A DNA stretch of 64,000 bases from Acidimicrobiales bacterium (GTDB lineage Bacteria > Actinomycetota > Acidimicrobiia > Acidimicrobiales > Bog-793), in NCBI GenBank assembly GCA_035294085.1, contig DATGLP010000008.1:23681-87680 (forward strand), given 5' to 3'. The notes under the pieces are model-generated. The model did not search any database, was not told the origin of the DNA, and was given only the letters and a program-made list of their open reading frames with translations. Shown one piece after another: positions 8,970 to 17,874 of this stretch. The stretch's first letter is position 1, and every line of letters begins with the position of its first letter. A program made the position numbers and the translations under genes.

Positions 8970-9524
8970 GTGTCGGCGCTCGCCGAGCTCGAGCGCGCCG
9001 CCCTCGCGTGCACGGCCTGCCCGCTCGCCGCGGGCCGGACCACGGTCGTCTTCGGCACGGGGGACCCGTCGGCCGACCTGATGCTCGTCGGGGAGGCGCC
9101 CGGGCGCGACGAGGACCTCGTCGGCGAGCCCTTCGTCGGCCGCTCCGGGCGGCTCCTCGACCGCCTGCTCGAGGAGGAGCTCGGGCGCAGCCGCGCCGAG
9201 TGCTACATCGCGAACGTCGTGAAGTGCCGTCCCCCCGGCAATCGCGACCCGCTGCCCGAGGAGGTGGCGGCCTGCCGGCACTTCCTCGACGGCCAGGTGG
9301 CGATCGTCGCGCCCCGCGTCGTCGTCACCCTCGGCAACTTCGCGGCGCGCACGCTCCTCGGGACCCCGGACGGCGTCACCCGGCTGCGCGGCCGCACCTA
9401 CCCCTTCGCCGGCGGCGTCGTCGTCCCGACCTACCACCCCGCCGCGGCGCTGCGCGGCGGCGGCCTCGTGCTCGCGCAGATGCGGGCCGACCTCGTGCGC
9501 GCGAAGCGCGCGCTCGCGTCCTGA
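8970..9524 (+). CDS. uracil-DNA glycosylase, family 4 (Fe-S)
   Basis: Family 4 glycosylases excise uracil from DNA and carry a 4Fe-4S cluster. The protein shows the family motif GEAPGRDEDLVGEPFVGRSG, cysteine pairs in ACTACPL and in KCRPPGNRDPLPEEVAAC consistent with cluster ligands, the LGNFAARTLLG segment and the HPAAALRGG loop. An ATG-type start at 8949 exists in the same frame, but I prefer the GTG at 8970 because a TAGCAT hexamer ends 7 nt upstream, a leaderless arrangement repeated across the window; this gives 184 residues. The next gene, tsaE, begins 1 nt after the stop. Confidence 0.93.
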   Translation: MSALAELERAALACTACPLAAGRTTVVFGTGDPSADLMLVGEAPGRDEDLVGEPFVGRSGRLLDRLLEEELGRSRAECYIANVVKCRPPGNRDPLPEEVAACRHFLDGQVAIVAPRVVVTLGNFAARTLLGTPDGVTRLRGRTYPFAGGVVVPTYHPAAALRGGGLVLAQMRADLVRAKRALAS

Positions 9525-9525
9525 C

Positions 9526-10041
9526 GTGGGGCCGCACGCCCGCCTCACCCTGCGCTGCCGCGACGCGGCGGAGACGGCCGCGTTCGGGGGCCTGCTCGCG
9601 CTCGTCGTGGAGGTCGGCGACGTCGTCCTGCTCTCGGGCGAGCTCGGCGCCGGCAAGACGACCCTCGTGAGCGGCCTCGTCGCCGCGCTCGGCGGGGGGG
9701 CGGCGACGAGCCCGACGTTCACCCTCTGCCACCGCTACGACACGGCGCCGGTCGTCTGGCACGCCGACTGCTGGCGGCTCGCCGATGCGGCGGAGGCAGC
9801 CGACCTCGCCCTCGACGAGGCCCTCGAGGAGGGCGTCGTCGTCGTCGAGTGGGGAGAGCTCGTCGCGCCCGTGCTCGGCGCGTCGGCGCTTCGCGTCGAC
9901 CTGGCGCCCGTGCCGGGCGCGCCCGGCGAGCGGGTCGTCGACTGCCGGGGCCCCGCCGCCTGGGAAGCGCGCCTCGAGCGACTGCGCGCCCGGTGCCTCG
10001 AGCGCGGCCTCGCGATCCAGGCGGCGAGGGCGGCGCCGTGA
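9526..10041 (+). CDS. tsaE: tRNA t6A biosynthesis ATPase TsaE
   Basis: TsaE is the P-loop ATPase that powers the TsaB-TsaD complex in threonylcarbamoyl-adenosine synthesis at tRNA position 37. The Walker A loop is LSGELGAGKTTLVSGLV near residue 40, followed by SPTFTLCHRY (switch segment), HADCWRL and VVVVEWGEL (Walker B-like). The C-terminal 40 residues are less conserved. The GTG follows the glycosylase stop by one base, and the stop overlaps tsaB (GTGA). Confidence 0.93.
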   Translation: MGPHARLTLRCRDAAETAAFGGLLALVVEVGDVVLLSGELGAGKTTLVSGLVAALGGGAATSPTFTLCHRYDTAPVVWHADCWRLADAAEAADLALDEALEEGVVVVEWGELVAPVLGASALRVDLAPVPGAPGERVVDCRGPAAWEARLERLRARCLERGLAIQAARAAP

Positions 10042-10733
10042 GGGTGCTCGCCATCGAGACGGCGACCGAGGAGGTCGGCGTCGGCCTCGGCGTCGACGGG
10101 ACGCTCGCCGCGTCCGTCGCCGTGCGCTCGGGGCACCGCCACACCGAGGCGCTGCACCCCGCCGTCGAGGCGGTGCTCCGGGAGGGCGGGCTGCGCCCCG
10201 CCGACCTCGACGCCATCGCCGTCGACGTCGGGCCCGGGCTGTTCACGGGCCTTCGCGCCGGGATCGCCGCGGCGAAGGCGCTCGGCTTCGCCCTCGGCGT
10301 GCGCCTCGTGCCGGTGACGAGCACCGCCGTGCTCGCGCACGCGGCGGCCTGCGCCGAAGCCGCCGTCGTCCCCGTCGTCGACCTGCGGCGCCGGTCGCTC
10401 GCCTTCAGCCTGCCGGGGGAGGAGGACGAGCCACGCCTCGGGCCGCTCGAGGACCTCGTCGCCGCGCTGCGCGAGCTCGGCGACGTCGTGCTCGTCGGCG
10501 ACGGGGCGCTTCGCCGGCGCGAGGAGCTGGCCGCCGCGCTCGCCGCTCGTCGGGGGTCGCTCGCCTTCGCGGGCCGCGAGCTGGCGGCGCCGCCGGTCGT
10601 CGCGCTCGCCGAGCTCGGCGAGCACCGGGCCACGCAGGGCGCGCTCGTCGACCCGGCGGCGGTGGTCCCCTGCTACCTGCGCGAGCCGGACGCCCGGGCG
10701 AACTTCGCGACGCGCGCCGGCGCGAGCGTCTGA
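10038..10733 (+). CDS. tsaB: tRNA t6A biosynthesis protein TsaB
   Basis: TsaB is the catalytically inactive ASKHA-fold partner of TsaD. RVLAIETATEEVGVGL opens the protein and DVGPGLFTGLRAGIAAAKAL is the family core; the C-terminal subdomain ends with a VVPCYLREPDA segment. Length 231 is typical. The GTG at 10038 overlaps the tsaE stop (GTGA) and the stop overlaps rimI (TGATG), so the four genes tsaE to tsaD are coupled end to end. Confidence 0.92.
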   Translation: MRVLAIETATEEVGVGLGVDGTLAASVAVRSGHRHTEALHPAVEAVLREGGLRPADLDAIAVDVGPGLFTGLRAGIAAAKALGFALGVRLVPVTSTAVLAHAAACAEAAVVPVVDLRRRSLAFSLPGEEDEPRLGPLEDLVAALRELGDVVLVGDGALRRREELAAALAARRGSLAFAGRELAAPPVVALAELGEHRATQGALVDPAAVVPCYLREPDARANFATRAGASV

Positions 10734-11296
10734 TGCTGCGCCGCCGCCGGGCCGTCGCGCCCCCGGCGCCGCCGGGCGAGGTGTCCATCGCCGCGATGCG
10801 ACGACGGCACGTGCGCGCCGTCGTGGCGATCGAGGAGCGGATCTTCCCCCGGCCGTGGTCCGCCGCGCTGTACCTGAGCGAGCTCGCCGCACCGAAGGGG
10901 CGCGCCTACTACGTCGCCCTCGCCGGCGGGGCGGTCGTCGGCTACGCGGGGGCGATGCTCGTCGGGGACGAGGCGCACGTGACGACGATCGGCGTGGCGC
11001 CCGAGTGGCAGCGCCGGCGAGTCGGGACGCGGCTGCTCGCGCGCCTGCTTCGCGACGCGCGCCGAGCCGGGGCGCGCTCGGCGACCCTCGAGGTCCGGAT
11101 GTCCAACACCGGCGCCCAGGAGCTGTACCGACGGTTCGGCTTCGCACCGGCGGGGATCCGCAAGAACTACTACGCCGAGGTCGGGGAGGACGCGCTCGTC
11201 ATGTGGGCGCACGACGTCGACTCCGACGCCTACGGCGAGCGCCTGGAGGCGATCGAGCGCGCCCTCGCCGCGGCGCAGGAGGAGGCGCAGCGCTGA
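10733..11296 (+). CDS. rimI: ribosomal protein S18 alanine N-acetyltransferase family (GNAT)
   Basis: RimI-type GNAT enzymes acetylate protein N-termini, classically S18. The acetyl-CoA motif is visible as IGVAPEWQRRRVGTRLLARLL, preceded by EERIFPRPWS and followed by LEVRMSNTGAQELYRRFGF. The N-terminal 20 residues are basic and not part of the fold. It sits between tsaB and tsaD, the usual place for rimI in bacteria with a t6A cluster. The ATG overlaps the tsaB stop by one base. Substrate specificity cannot be read from sequence. Confidence 0.88.
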   Translation: MLRRRRAVAPPAPPGEVSIAAMRRRHVRAVVAIEERIFPRPWSAALYLSELAAPKGRAYYVALAGGAVVGYAGAMLVGDEAHVTTIGVAPEWQRRRVGTRLLARLLRDARRAGARSATLEVRMSNTGAQELYRRFGFAPAGIRKNYYAEVGEDALVMWAHDVDSDAYGERLEAIERALAAAQEEAQR

Positions 11297-12327
11297 TGGG
11301 CGATCGGGCTCGCCTCGTGCTCGGCGTCGAGACCTCCTGCGACGAGACCGCCGCGGCGGTCGTCGCGGGGGGCCTCGAGCTGCGCTCGTCGGTCGTCTCG
11401 AGCCAGGTCGACCTGCACGCCCGCTTCGGCGGCGTCGTCCCCGAGATCGCCGGCCGGGCGCACCTCGAGCGGATCGTCCCGGTCGTGGCCGCCGCGCTCG
11501 CCGACGCCGGCTGCGGGCCGGACGGGCGCGGCGGGGAGCCGATCGAGGCGGTGGCGGCGACGATCGGACCCGGTCTCACGAGCGCGCTCGTGGTGGGCGT
11601 CTCGGCGGCCAAGGCGCTCGCCCTCGCCTGGGGCGTGCCCTTCGTCGGGGTGAACCACCTCGAGGGACACCTGTACGCGGCGCTGCTCGACGACCCGGGC
11701 CTCGTCTTCCCCGCCGTCGTCCTCCTCGTCTCGGGCGGCCACACGCTCCTCGTCGCGATGGACGGCCCCGGCCGCTACCGCCTGCTCGGCCGGACGCTCG
11801 ACGACGCGGCGGGGGAGGCCTTCGACAAGGTGGCCCGCTTCCTCGGCCTCGGCTACCCGGGCGGGCCGGCGATCCAGGCGGCGGCGGCCGGCGGGGACCC
11901 CGGCGCCGTCGCGCTGCCCCGCCCGCTGCTCGGCCAGGGCCTCGACTGCTCCTTCAGCGGCCTGAAGACGGCCGTCGTCCGCTACGTGCGCGAGCACCCC
12001 GGCGTGGCGAGCGCGGACGTCGCCGCCGCGTTCCAGGCGGCGGTGGTCGACGTCCTCGTCGACAAGGCGCTGGCCGGGGCGCTCGCCGTCTCGGCGCGCT
12101 CGATCTGCCTGGCGGGCGGCGTCGCCGCGAACGGGCCGCTCCGGGCCGCCGTCGCCGCGGCCGCGGCCGAGCGCGACCTGCACCTCTTCCTGCCGAGTCC
12201 GGCGATGTGCACGGACAACGCGGCGATGATCGCCGCGGCGGGCCACTTCCGCCTCGAGCGGGACGGGCCGACCCCGCTCGACGCGGGCGCCGAGCCGAAC
12301 CTGCCGCTCGCCCCCGTGCCGGCCTGA
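11296..12327 (+). CDS. tsaD: tRNA threonylcarbamoyltransferase TsaD
   Basis: TsaD transfers the threonylcarbamoyl group from the AMP intermediate to A37 of ANN-decoding tRNAs. The product has [16 protein letters not shown] at the N-terminus, the metal-binding [43 protein letters not shown] and a C-terminal [17 protein letters not shown]. Length 343 is normal. It closes the tsaE-tsaB-rimI-tsaD unit; only about 8 bp separate its stop from the -35 box of groES. Confidence 0.96.
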   Translation: MGDRARLVLGVETSCDETAAAVVAGGLELRSSVVSSQVDLHARFGGVVPEIAGRAHLERIVPVVAAALADAGCGPDGRGGEPIEAVAATIGPGLTSALVVGVSAAKALALAWGVPFVGVNHLEGHLYAALLDDPGLVFPAVVLLVSGGHTLLVAMDGPGRYRLLGRTLDDAAGEAFDKVARFLGLGYPGGPAIQAAAAGGDPGAVALPRPLLGQGLDCSFSGLKTAVVRYVREHPGVASADVAAAFQAAVVDVLVDKALAGALAVSARSICLAGGVAANGPLRAAVAAAAAERDLHLFLPSPAMCTDNAAMIAAAGHFRLERDGPTPLDAGAEPNLPLAPVPA

Positions 12328-12334
12328 GCGACGG

Positions 12335-12363
12335 TTGCCAGCGGCCGGGCGGACCGGTATGGT
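12335..12363 (+). promoter_or_regulatory. groESL promoter
   Basis: TTGCCA (12335-12340) and TATGGT (12358-12363) are separated by exactly 17 bp, a near-consensus housekeeping promoter. The last base of the -10 is the first base of the CIRCE element, so repressor binding would cover the start site. Confidence 0.85.
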
Positions 12364-12389
12364 TAGCACTCGCAAGGTTCGAGTGCCAA
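12363..12389 (+). promoter_or_regulatory. CIRCE operator (HrcA site)
   Basis: TTAGCACTC, 9 nt, then GAGTGCCAA: an inverted repeat with one mismatch to the classic CIRCE consensus. CIRCE is bound by the heat-shock repressor HrcA in many bacteria. Its position from the -10 into the leader of groES predicts heat-inducible control of groESL. Confidence 0.93.
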
Positions 12390-12412
12390 CGCAGCGAAAC
12401 AGGAGGCCGCAC

Positions 12413-14334
<1,922 letters not shown>

Positions 14335-14342
14335 CGCCGCTC

Positions 14343-14384
14343 GCCCCGGGGGCGACCCGCCGCTCGCCCGGCCGCCCCCGGGGC
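14343..14384 (+). terminator. hairpin terminator after groEL
   Basis: GCCCCGGGGGCG (14343-14354) and its perfect complement (14373-14384) flank an 18-nt loop, 8 nt after the groEL stop. There is no U-tract, which is common for GC-rich actinobacterial terminators. It separates groESL from the next leaderless promoter only 4 nt later. Confidence 0.6.
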
Positions 14385-14387
14385 CAC

Positions 14388-14393
14388 TACGCT
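14388..14393 (+). promoter_or_regulatory. -10 element of leaderless NUDIX gene
   Basis: TACGCT ends 6 nt before the in-frame GTG at 14400; no ribosome-binding site is present. Confidence 0.55.
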
Positions 14394-14399
14394 CGCGCA

Positions 14400-15098
14400 G
14401 TGCGACCCGGGACCTTCCGACAGGCGGTGCCGCGCCCGCCCGGGGCACGCCCCGGCGCCCCCCCGCCGTGGGAGGCCCTGCCCGGTGCCGCCCGCTCGCA
14501 CGTGCCGCTCGCGGCGGTCGTGGCCGCGCTCGAGGGCCTGCGCGACGGCGGCGAGCCCGCCGACTGGGCGGTGCTCGTCCCCCTCTTCGAGCGCGCCGGC
14601 GAGGCGCACGTCGTGCTCACCCGTCGGGCTCGCTCCCTGCGGCGCAACCCCGGCCAGGTCGCCTTCCCCGGTGGCCGGCGCGACGAGGGCGAGGGGCTGC
14701 TCGCCGCCGCGCTGCGGGAGGCGGCCGAGGAGGTCTCGCTCGACGCCAGCCTCGTGACGTGCTCGGCGCCGCTCGGGGTGGCGCCGGAGGCGACGAGCGA
14801 CCGGCTCGTCGGCGCCTTCGCCGCCGTCCTCGCCGAGGCCCCGCTGCTGCGCCCGAACGCCGCGGAGGTCGAGGCGGTCCTCGAGGTGCCCCTCGTCGCC
14901 CTCCTCGCCCCCGGCGCCGCGTGGAGCGAGCGCTGGACGAGCCCCGGGCGGGCCGAGCGCACCCTCTACTTCTTCGCCGACGGCGCGAGCCTCGGCGACG
15001 ACCTCGTGTGGGGACTCACGGCGCGGCTGCTGTGGGCACTCCTCGAGCGGGTCGCCGCGGCGCTGCCGGGCCTCGCCGCCGCTCCGGCGCTCGGCTAG
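14400..15098 (+). CDS. NUDIX hydrolase, CoA pyrophosphatase type
   Basis: The NUDIX box is GRRDEGEGLLAAALREAAEE (consensus Gx5Ex7REUxEE), and it is preceded by LTRRARSLRRNPGQVAFPGG, the extra signature that marks CoA pyrophosphatases (NudL/CoAse group), which split coenzyme A into phosphopantetheine and 3',5'-ADP. The start is the GTG at 14400, supported by a -10 hexamer 6 nt upstream; the open frame continues back into groEL but is a shadow there. Length is 232 residues. The TAG stop is part of a TAGCGT hexamer that probably serves the next gene. CoA specificity is a motif-based inference. Confidence 0.88.
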   Translation: MRPGTFRQAVPRPPGARPGAPPPWEALPGAARSHVPLAAVVAALEGLRDGGEPADWAVLVPLFERAGEAHVVLTRRARSLRRNPGQVAFPGGRRDEGEGLLAAALREAAEEVSLDASLVTCSAPLGVAPEATSDRLVGAFAAVLAEAPLLRPNAAEVEAVLEVPLVALLAPGAAWSERWTSPGRAERTLYFFADGASLGDDLVWGLTARLLWALLERVAAALPGLAAAPALG

Positions 15099-15101
15099 CG
15101 T
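15096..15101 (+). promoter_or_regulatory. -10 element upstream of DUF2142-like gene
   Basis: TAGCGT overlaps the NUDIX stop codon. It predicts a start near 15108 and a leader of about 40 nt holding an AGGAGGGGG ribosome-binding site before the GTG at 15151. Confidence 0.4.
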
Positions 15102-15150
15102 GCTCGCCGGTACGCCGGCGCGAGGCGGTAGGAGGGGGCGGGACGGCGCG

Positions 15151-16719
15151 GTGATCGAGCGACGACGCGCAGGGGCGCGCAGCCGCCCGCTCCGGGCGTT
15201 CGCCGTCGCCTTCGCCCTGTGCTTCGCCGCGATGGCGCTCTGGAGCCTCGCCACGCCGCTGTTCGGCGCGCCCGACGAGCCGGTGCACGTCGAGAAGGCG
15301 GCGGCGGTCGTGCGCGGCGAGCTCGTCGGCCGGCTCGTCGGGGGCGCGTCGAACCCGCTCGCCGTGGTGACGGTGCCCGCCTTCTACGCCGAGATCCGCA
15401 ACGAGCCGACCTGCTTCCACACCCACCCGAAGGTGCCGGCGAGCTGCGCGAGCCTGCCGGCGCCGAGCGCGAAGCCCGAGCCGGTGCTCATCTACACGGC
15501 CCGCTACCCGCCGCTGTACTACGCGCTCGTCGGCCTGCCGAGCCTGCTCGGCGAGGGGAGGCTCGAGCTCTACCTCATGCGCCTCGTGTCGGCCGCGCTC
15601 GCCTCGGCCTTCGTCGCCCTGGCCTTCGCGTGCGCCGCCGCCTCCTCGCGAAGCCGCCTCCTCGTCCCGGCGCTCGTCGTCGCGCTGACCCCGATGGTCC
15701 TGTTCCTCGGGGGGGTGGTCAACCCGTCGAGCTTCGAGATCGCCGCCGCCCTGTGCGCCTGGACGAGCGGCGCCCTCCTCGTCCTCGAGCGCCACGAGGC
15801 CCCGCCGAGGGCCCTCGTGGCCGCCTTCGCGGTCTCGGCGTGCGCCTTCGAGCTGGCGCGCGCCATCTCGCCGTTCTGGCTCGCGCTCGAGGGGCTCGTG
15901 CTCGTCGCCCTCGCCGAGCGGCGCGCGCTGCGCTCGCTCCTGACGGACGCGCGGGTGCACGTCGCCCTCGGCGCCATCGTGTGCTGCGGGATCGTGGCGG
16001 TCGCCTGGACCGTGCGCGAGCACGCGACCGACGTCTTCTCGCGCGTCTCGGTGCCCGCGGGGGTCCCCGAGCTCACGATCCTCGAGCGCTCCTTCGCCCA
16101 CAACGCCTTCTACGTCCCCGACATGGTGGGCATCTTCGGGTGGTTCGACACGCACCCGCCGCTCGCCACCTTCGTGCTGTGGTACGCGATGGTGGGCGCG
16201 CTGCTCGTCGGGGGCGCGCTGGCCGCGACCCGCCGCCAGCTCGCCGTGCTCGCGTCGTTCGTCCTCGCCGTGCTCGTCGTCCCCGTCGCGATCTCCTCCT
16301 CGCAGGCGCACGCCGTCGGCTACGTCTGGCAGGGGCGCGACACCCTGCCCTTCGCCGTCGGCCTGCCCGTCGTCGCGGCCTCGCTCGTCGCCCGGCGCCT
16401 CGCCGGCGCAGCGGACGTCGTGTGCGCCCGGGCGACCGCCGTCCTCGCCGTCCTCGCCGTCCTCGCCCAGCTCGCGGCGTTCTTCGAGGCGCTGCGCCGC
16501 TACGCGGTCGGCGTCGCCGGGCCGGACTTCGCGTTCCTCCTCCACGCGCCCTGGCAGCCTCCCGCCGGGTCGCTGGCGCTCGTCGTGGCCGAGGCCGTCG
16601 TGCTGGTCCTCGCCGGCGCGGCCGCCGTCGCCGCCGCCCGCGCCCCGGCGGCGGGGGAAGGCGCCCGGCTGGCGGCGTCGCCCCTGCTCGAGCGGGCGGG
16701 CGCCGGCGCCGCCCGTTAG
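15151..16719 (+). CDS. polytopic membrane protein, DUF2142-like
   Basis: A membrane protein of about 522 residues with roughly ten hydrophobic segments. After a basic N-terminus comes a first membrane helix (AFAVAFALCFAAMALWSLA) and then FGAPDEPVHVEKAAAVVRG in the first outside loop; the acidic PDEP.H motif and overall plan resemble DUF2142, a GT-C-like family often linked to cell-surface polysaccharide. The frame opens at 15100, but I chose the GTG at 15151 because of the upstream AGGAGGGGG site, although its spacing of about 12 nt is long. The stop TAG again overlaps a TAGCCT hexamer. No substrate can be assigned. Confidence 0.8.
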   Translation: MIERRRAGARSRPLRAFAVAFALCFAAMALWSLATPLFGAPDEPVHVEKAAAVVRGELVGRLVGGASNPLAVVTVPAFYAEIRNEPTCFHTHPKVPASCASLPAPSAKPEPVLIYTARYPPLYYALVGLPSLLGEGRLELYLMRLVSAALASAFVALAFACAAASSRSRLLVPALVVALTPMVLFLGGVVNPSSFEIAAALCAWTSGALLVLERHEAPPRALVAAFAVSACAFELARAISPFWLALEGLVLVALAERRALRSLLTDARVHVALGAIVCCGIVAVAWTVREHATDVFSRVSVPAGVPELTILERSFAHNAFYVPDMVGIFGWFDTHPPLATFVLWYAMVGALLVGGALAATRRQLAVLASFVLAVLVVPVAISSSQAHAVGYVWQGRDTLPFAVGLPVVAASLVARRLAGAADVVCARATAVLAVLAVLAQLAAFFEALRRYAVGVAGPDFAFLLHAPWQPPAGSLALVVAEAVVLVLAGAAAVAAARAPAAGEGARLAASPLLERAGAGAAR

Positions 16720-16722
16720 CCT
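16717..16722 (+). promoter_or_regulatory. -10 element upstream of guaB3
   Basis: TAGCCT, whose TAG is the stop of the preceding gene. It would give a leader of about 25 nt with a GGGGAGGGG ribosome-binding site before the GTG at 16753. Confidence 0.45.
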
Positions 16723-16752
16723 GGGTCCTCCGTCCGGCGGGGAGGGGCGCAG

Positions 16753-17874
16753 GTGGGCGAGGTGGACATCGGGCTCGGCAGGTCGGCGCGGGTCGGCTAC
16801 GCCCTCGAGGACCTCGCCATCGTGCCCTCCCGCCGCACGCGCGACCCGGACGAGGTCGACCTCGGCTGGCAGCTCGACGCCTTCCGCCTCGAGCTGCCCG
16901 TGCTCGTCGCTCCCCTCGACGCCGTCGTGAGCCCGGCGAGCGCCGCGCTGGCCGGGCGGCTCGGGGCGCTCGCCGTCTTGGACCTCGAGGGCCTGTGGAC
17001 GCGCCACGAGGACCCGGCGCCGCTGCTGGCCTCCCTCGCCGGCCTCGACCCCGAGCGTGCCGTCGCTCGCCTGCGGGAGCTGTACGCCGCGCCGGTGCGG
17101 CGCGACCTCCTCGTCGCGCGCATCGCCGAGCTGCGGGCCGCCGGCCTGAGCGCCGGGGCCGTGAGCCCGCGCTGCGTCGCCGAGCTCGGCCCCGCCCTCG
17201 TCGAGGCGGAGCTCGACCTCCTCGTCATCGCCGGCACCGTCGTGTCCGCCGAGCACGTGGCGAGGGGAGGCGAGCCCCTCAACCTGAAGCGCTTCATCCG
17301 GGAGCTCGACCTGCCGGTCGTCGTCGGCGGCTGCGCCTCCTACCAGGCCGCGCTCCACCTCATGCGCACCGGCGCGGTGGGCGTCCTCGTCGGCGTGCCG
17401 AGCGCGCCCGGCGAGCGCTGCGGGATCGAGCCGGTGCTCGGCATCGGCGCCCCGCTCGCCACCGCGATCGCCGACGCCGCGGCGGCGAGGACGCGCCACC
17501 TCGAAGAGACGGGCGTCTACGTCCAGGTGATCGCGACCGGCGGGCTGCGCACCGGGGCGGAGGTGGCCGTCGCCATCGCCTGCGGCGCGGACGCCGTGAT
17601 GCTCGGCGCGCCCTTCGCCGCGGCTCGCGAGGCCCCCGGCGGCGGGGCGCTGTGGGGGGCGTCGGGCGCTCACCGCAGCCTCCCCCTCGGCGGGTGGTGG
17701 CGCGAGCCGGTGACGACCACCTTCGCCGAGCTGCTGCGCGGGCCGGCGCGGGCCGCGGACGGGCGGACGAACCTCGTCGGGGCGCTGCGCGCGGCGATGG
17801 CGCTGTGCGGCTACGCGAGCGTGCGCGAGCTCCACAAGGCCGAGCTCGTCCTGCGCCGGCCGCCCGGGCGGTGA
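16753..17874 (+). CDS. guaB3: GuaB3 family IMP dehydrogenase-related protein
   Basis: The 373-residue product aligns with the (beta/alpha)8 barrel of IMP dehydrogenases but lacks the CBS pair, as in GuaB3. Segments that support the call are ALEDLAIVPSRRTRDPDEVD, LPVLVAPLDAVVSP, VLGIGAPLATAIADAAAART and VIATGGLRTGAEVAVAIACG. The IMPDH catalytic loop (GSICTTR type) is replaced by a loop reading GERCGIEPVLG, so IMPDH activity should not be assumed; I recall work describing a cyanobacterial GuaB3 as a GMP reductase. The gene has a good ribosome-binding site and overlaps the next gene by GTGA. guaA is 2.4 kb downstream. Confidence 0.85.
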   Translation: MGEVDIGLGRSARVGYALEDLAIVPSRRTRDPDEVDLGWQLDAFRLELPVLVAPLDAVVSPASAALAGRLGALAVLDLEGLWTRHEDPAPLLASLAGLDPERAVARLRELYAAPVRRDLLVARIAELRAAGLSAGAVSPRCVAELGPALVEAELDLLVIAGTVVSAEHVARGGEPLNLKRFIRELDLPVVVGGCASYQAALHLMRTGAVGVLVGVPSAPGERCGIEPVLGIGAPLATAIADAAAARTRHLEETGVYVQVIATGGLRTGAEVAVAIACGADAVMLGAPFAAAREAPGGGALWGASGAHRSLPLGGWWREPVTTTFAELLRGPARAADGRTNLVGALRAAMALCGYASVRELHKAELVLRRPPGR

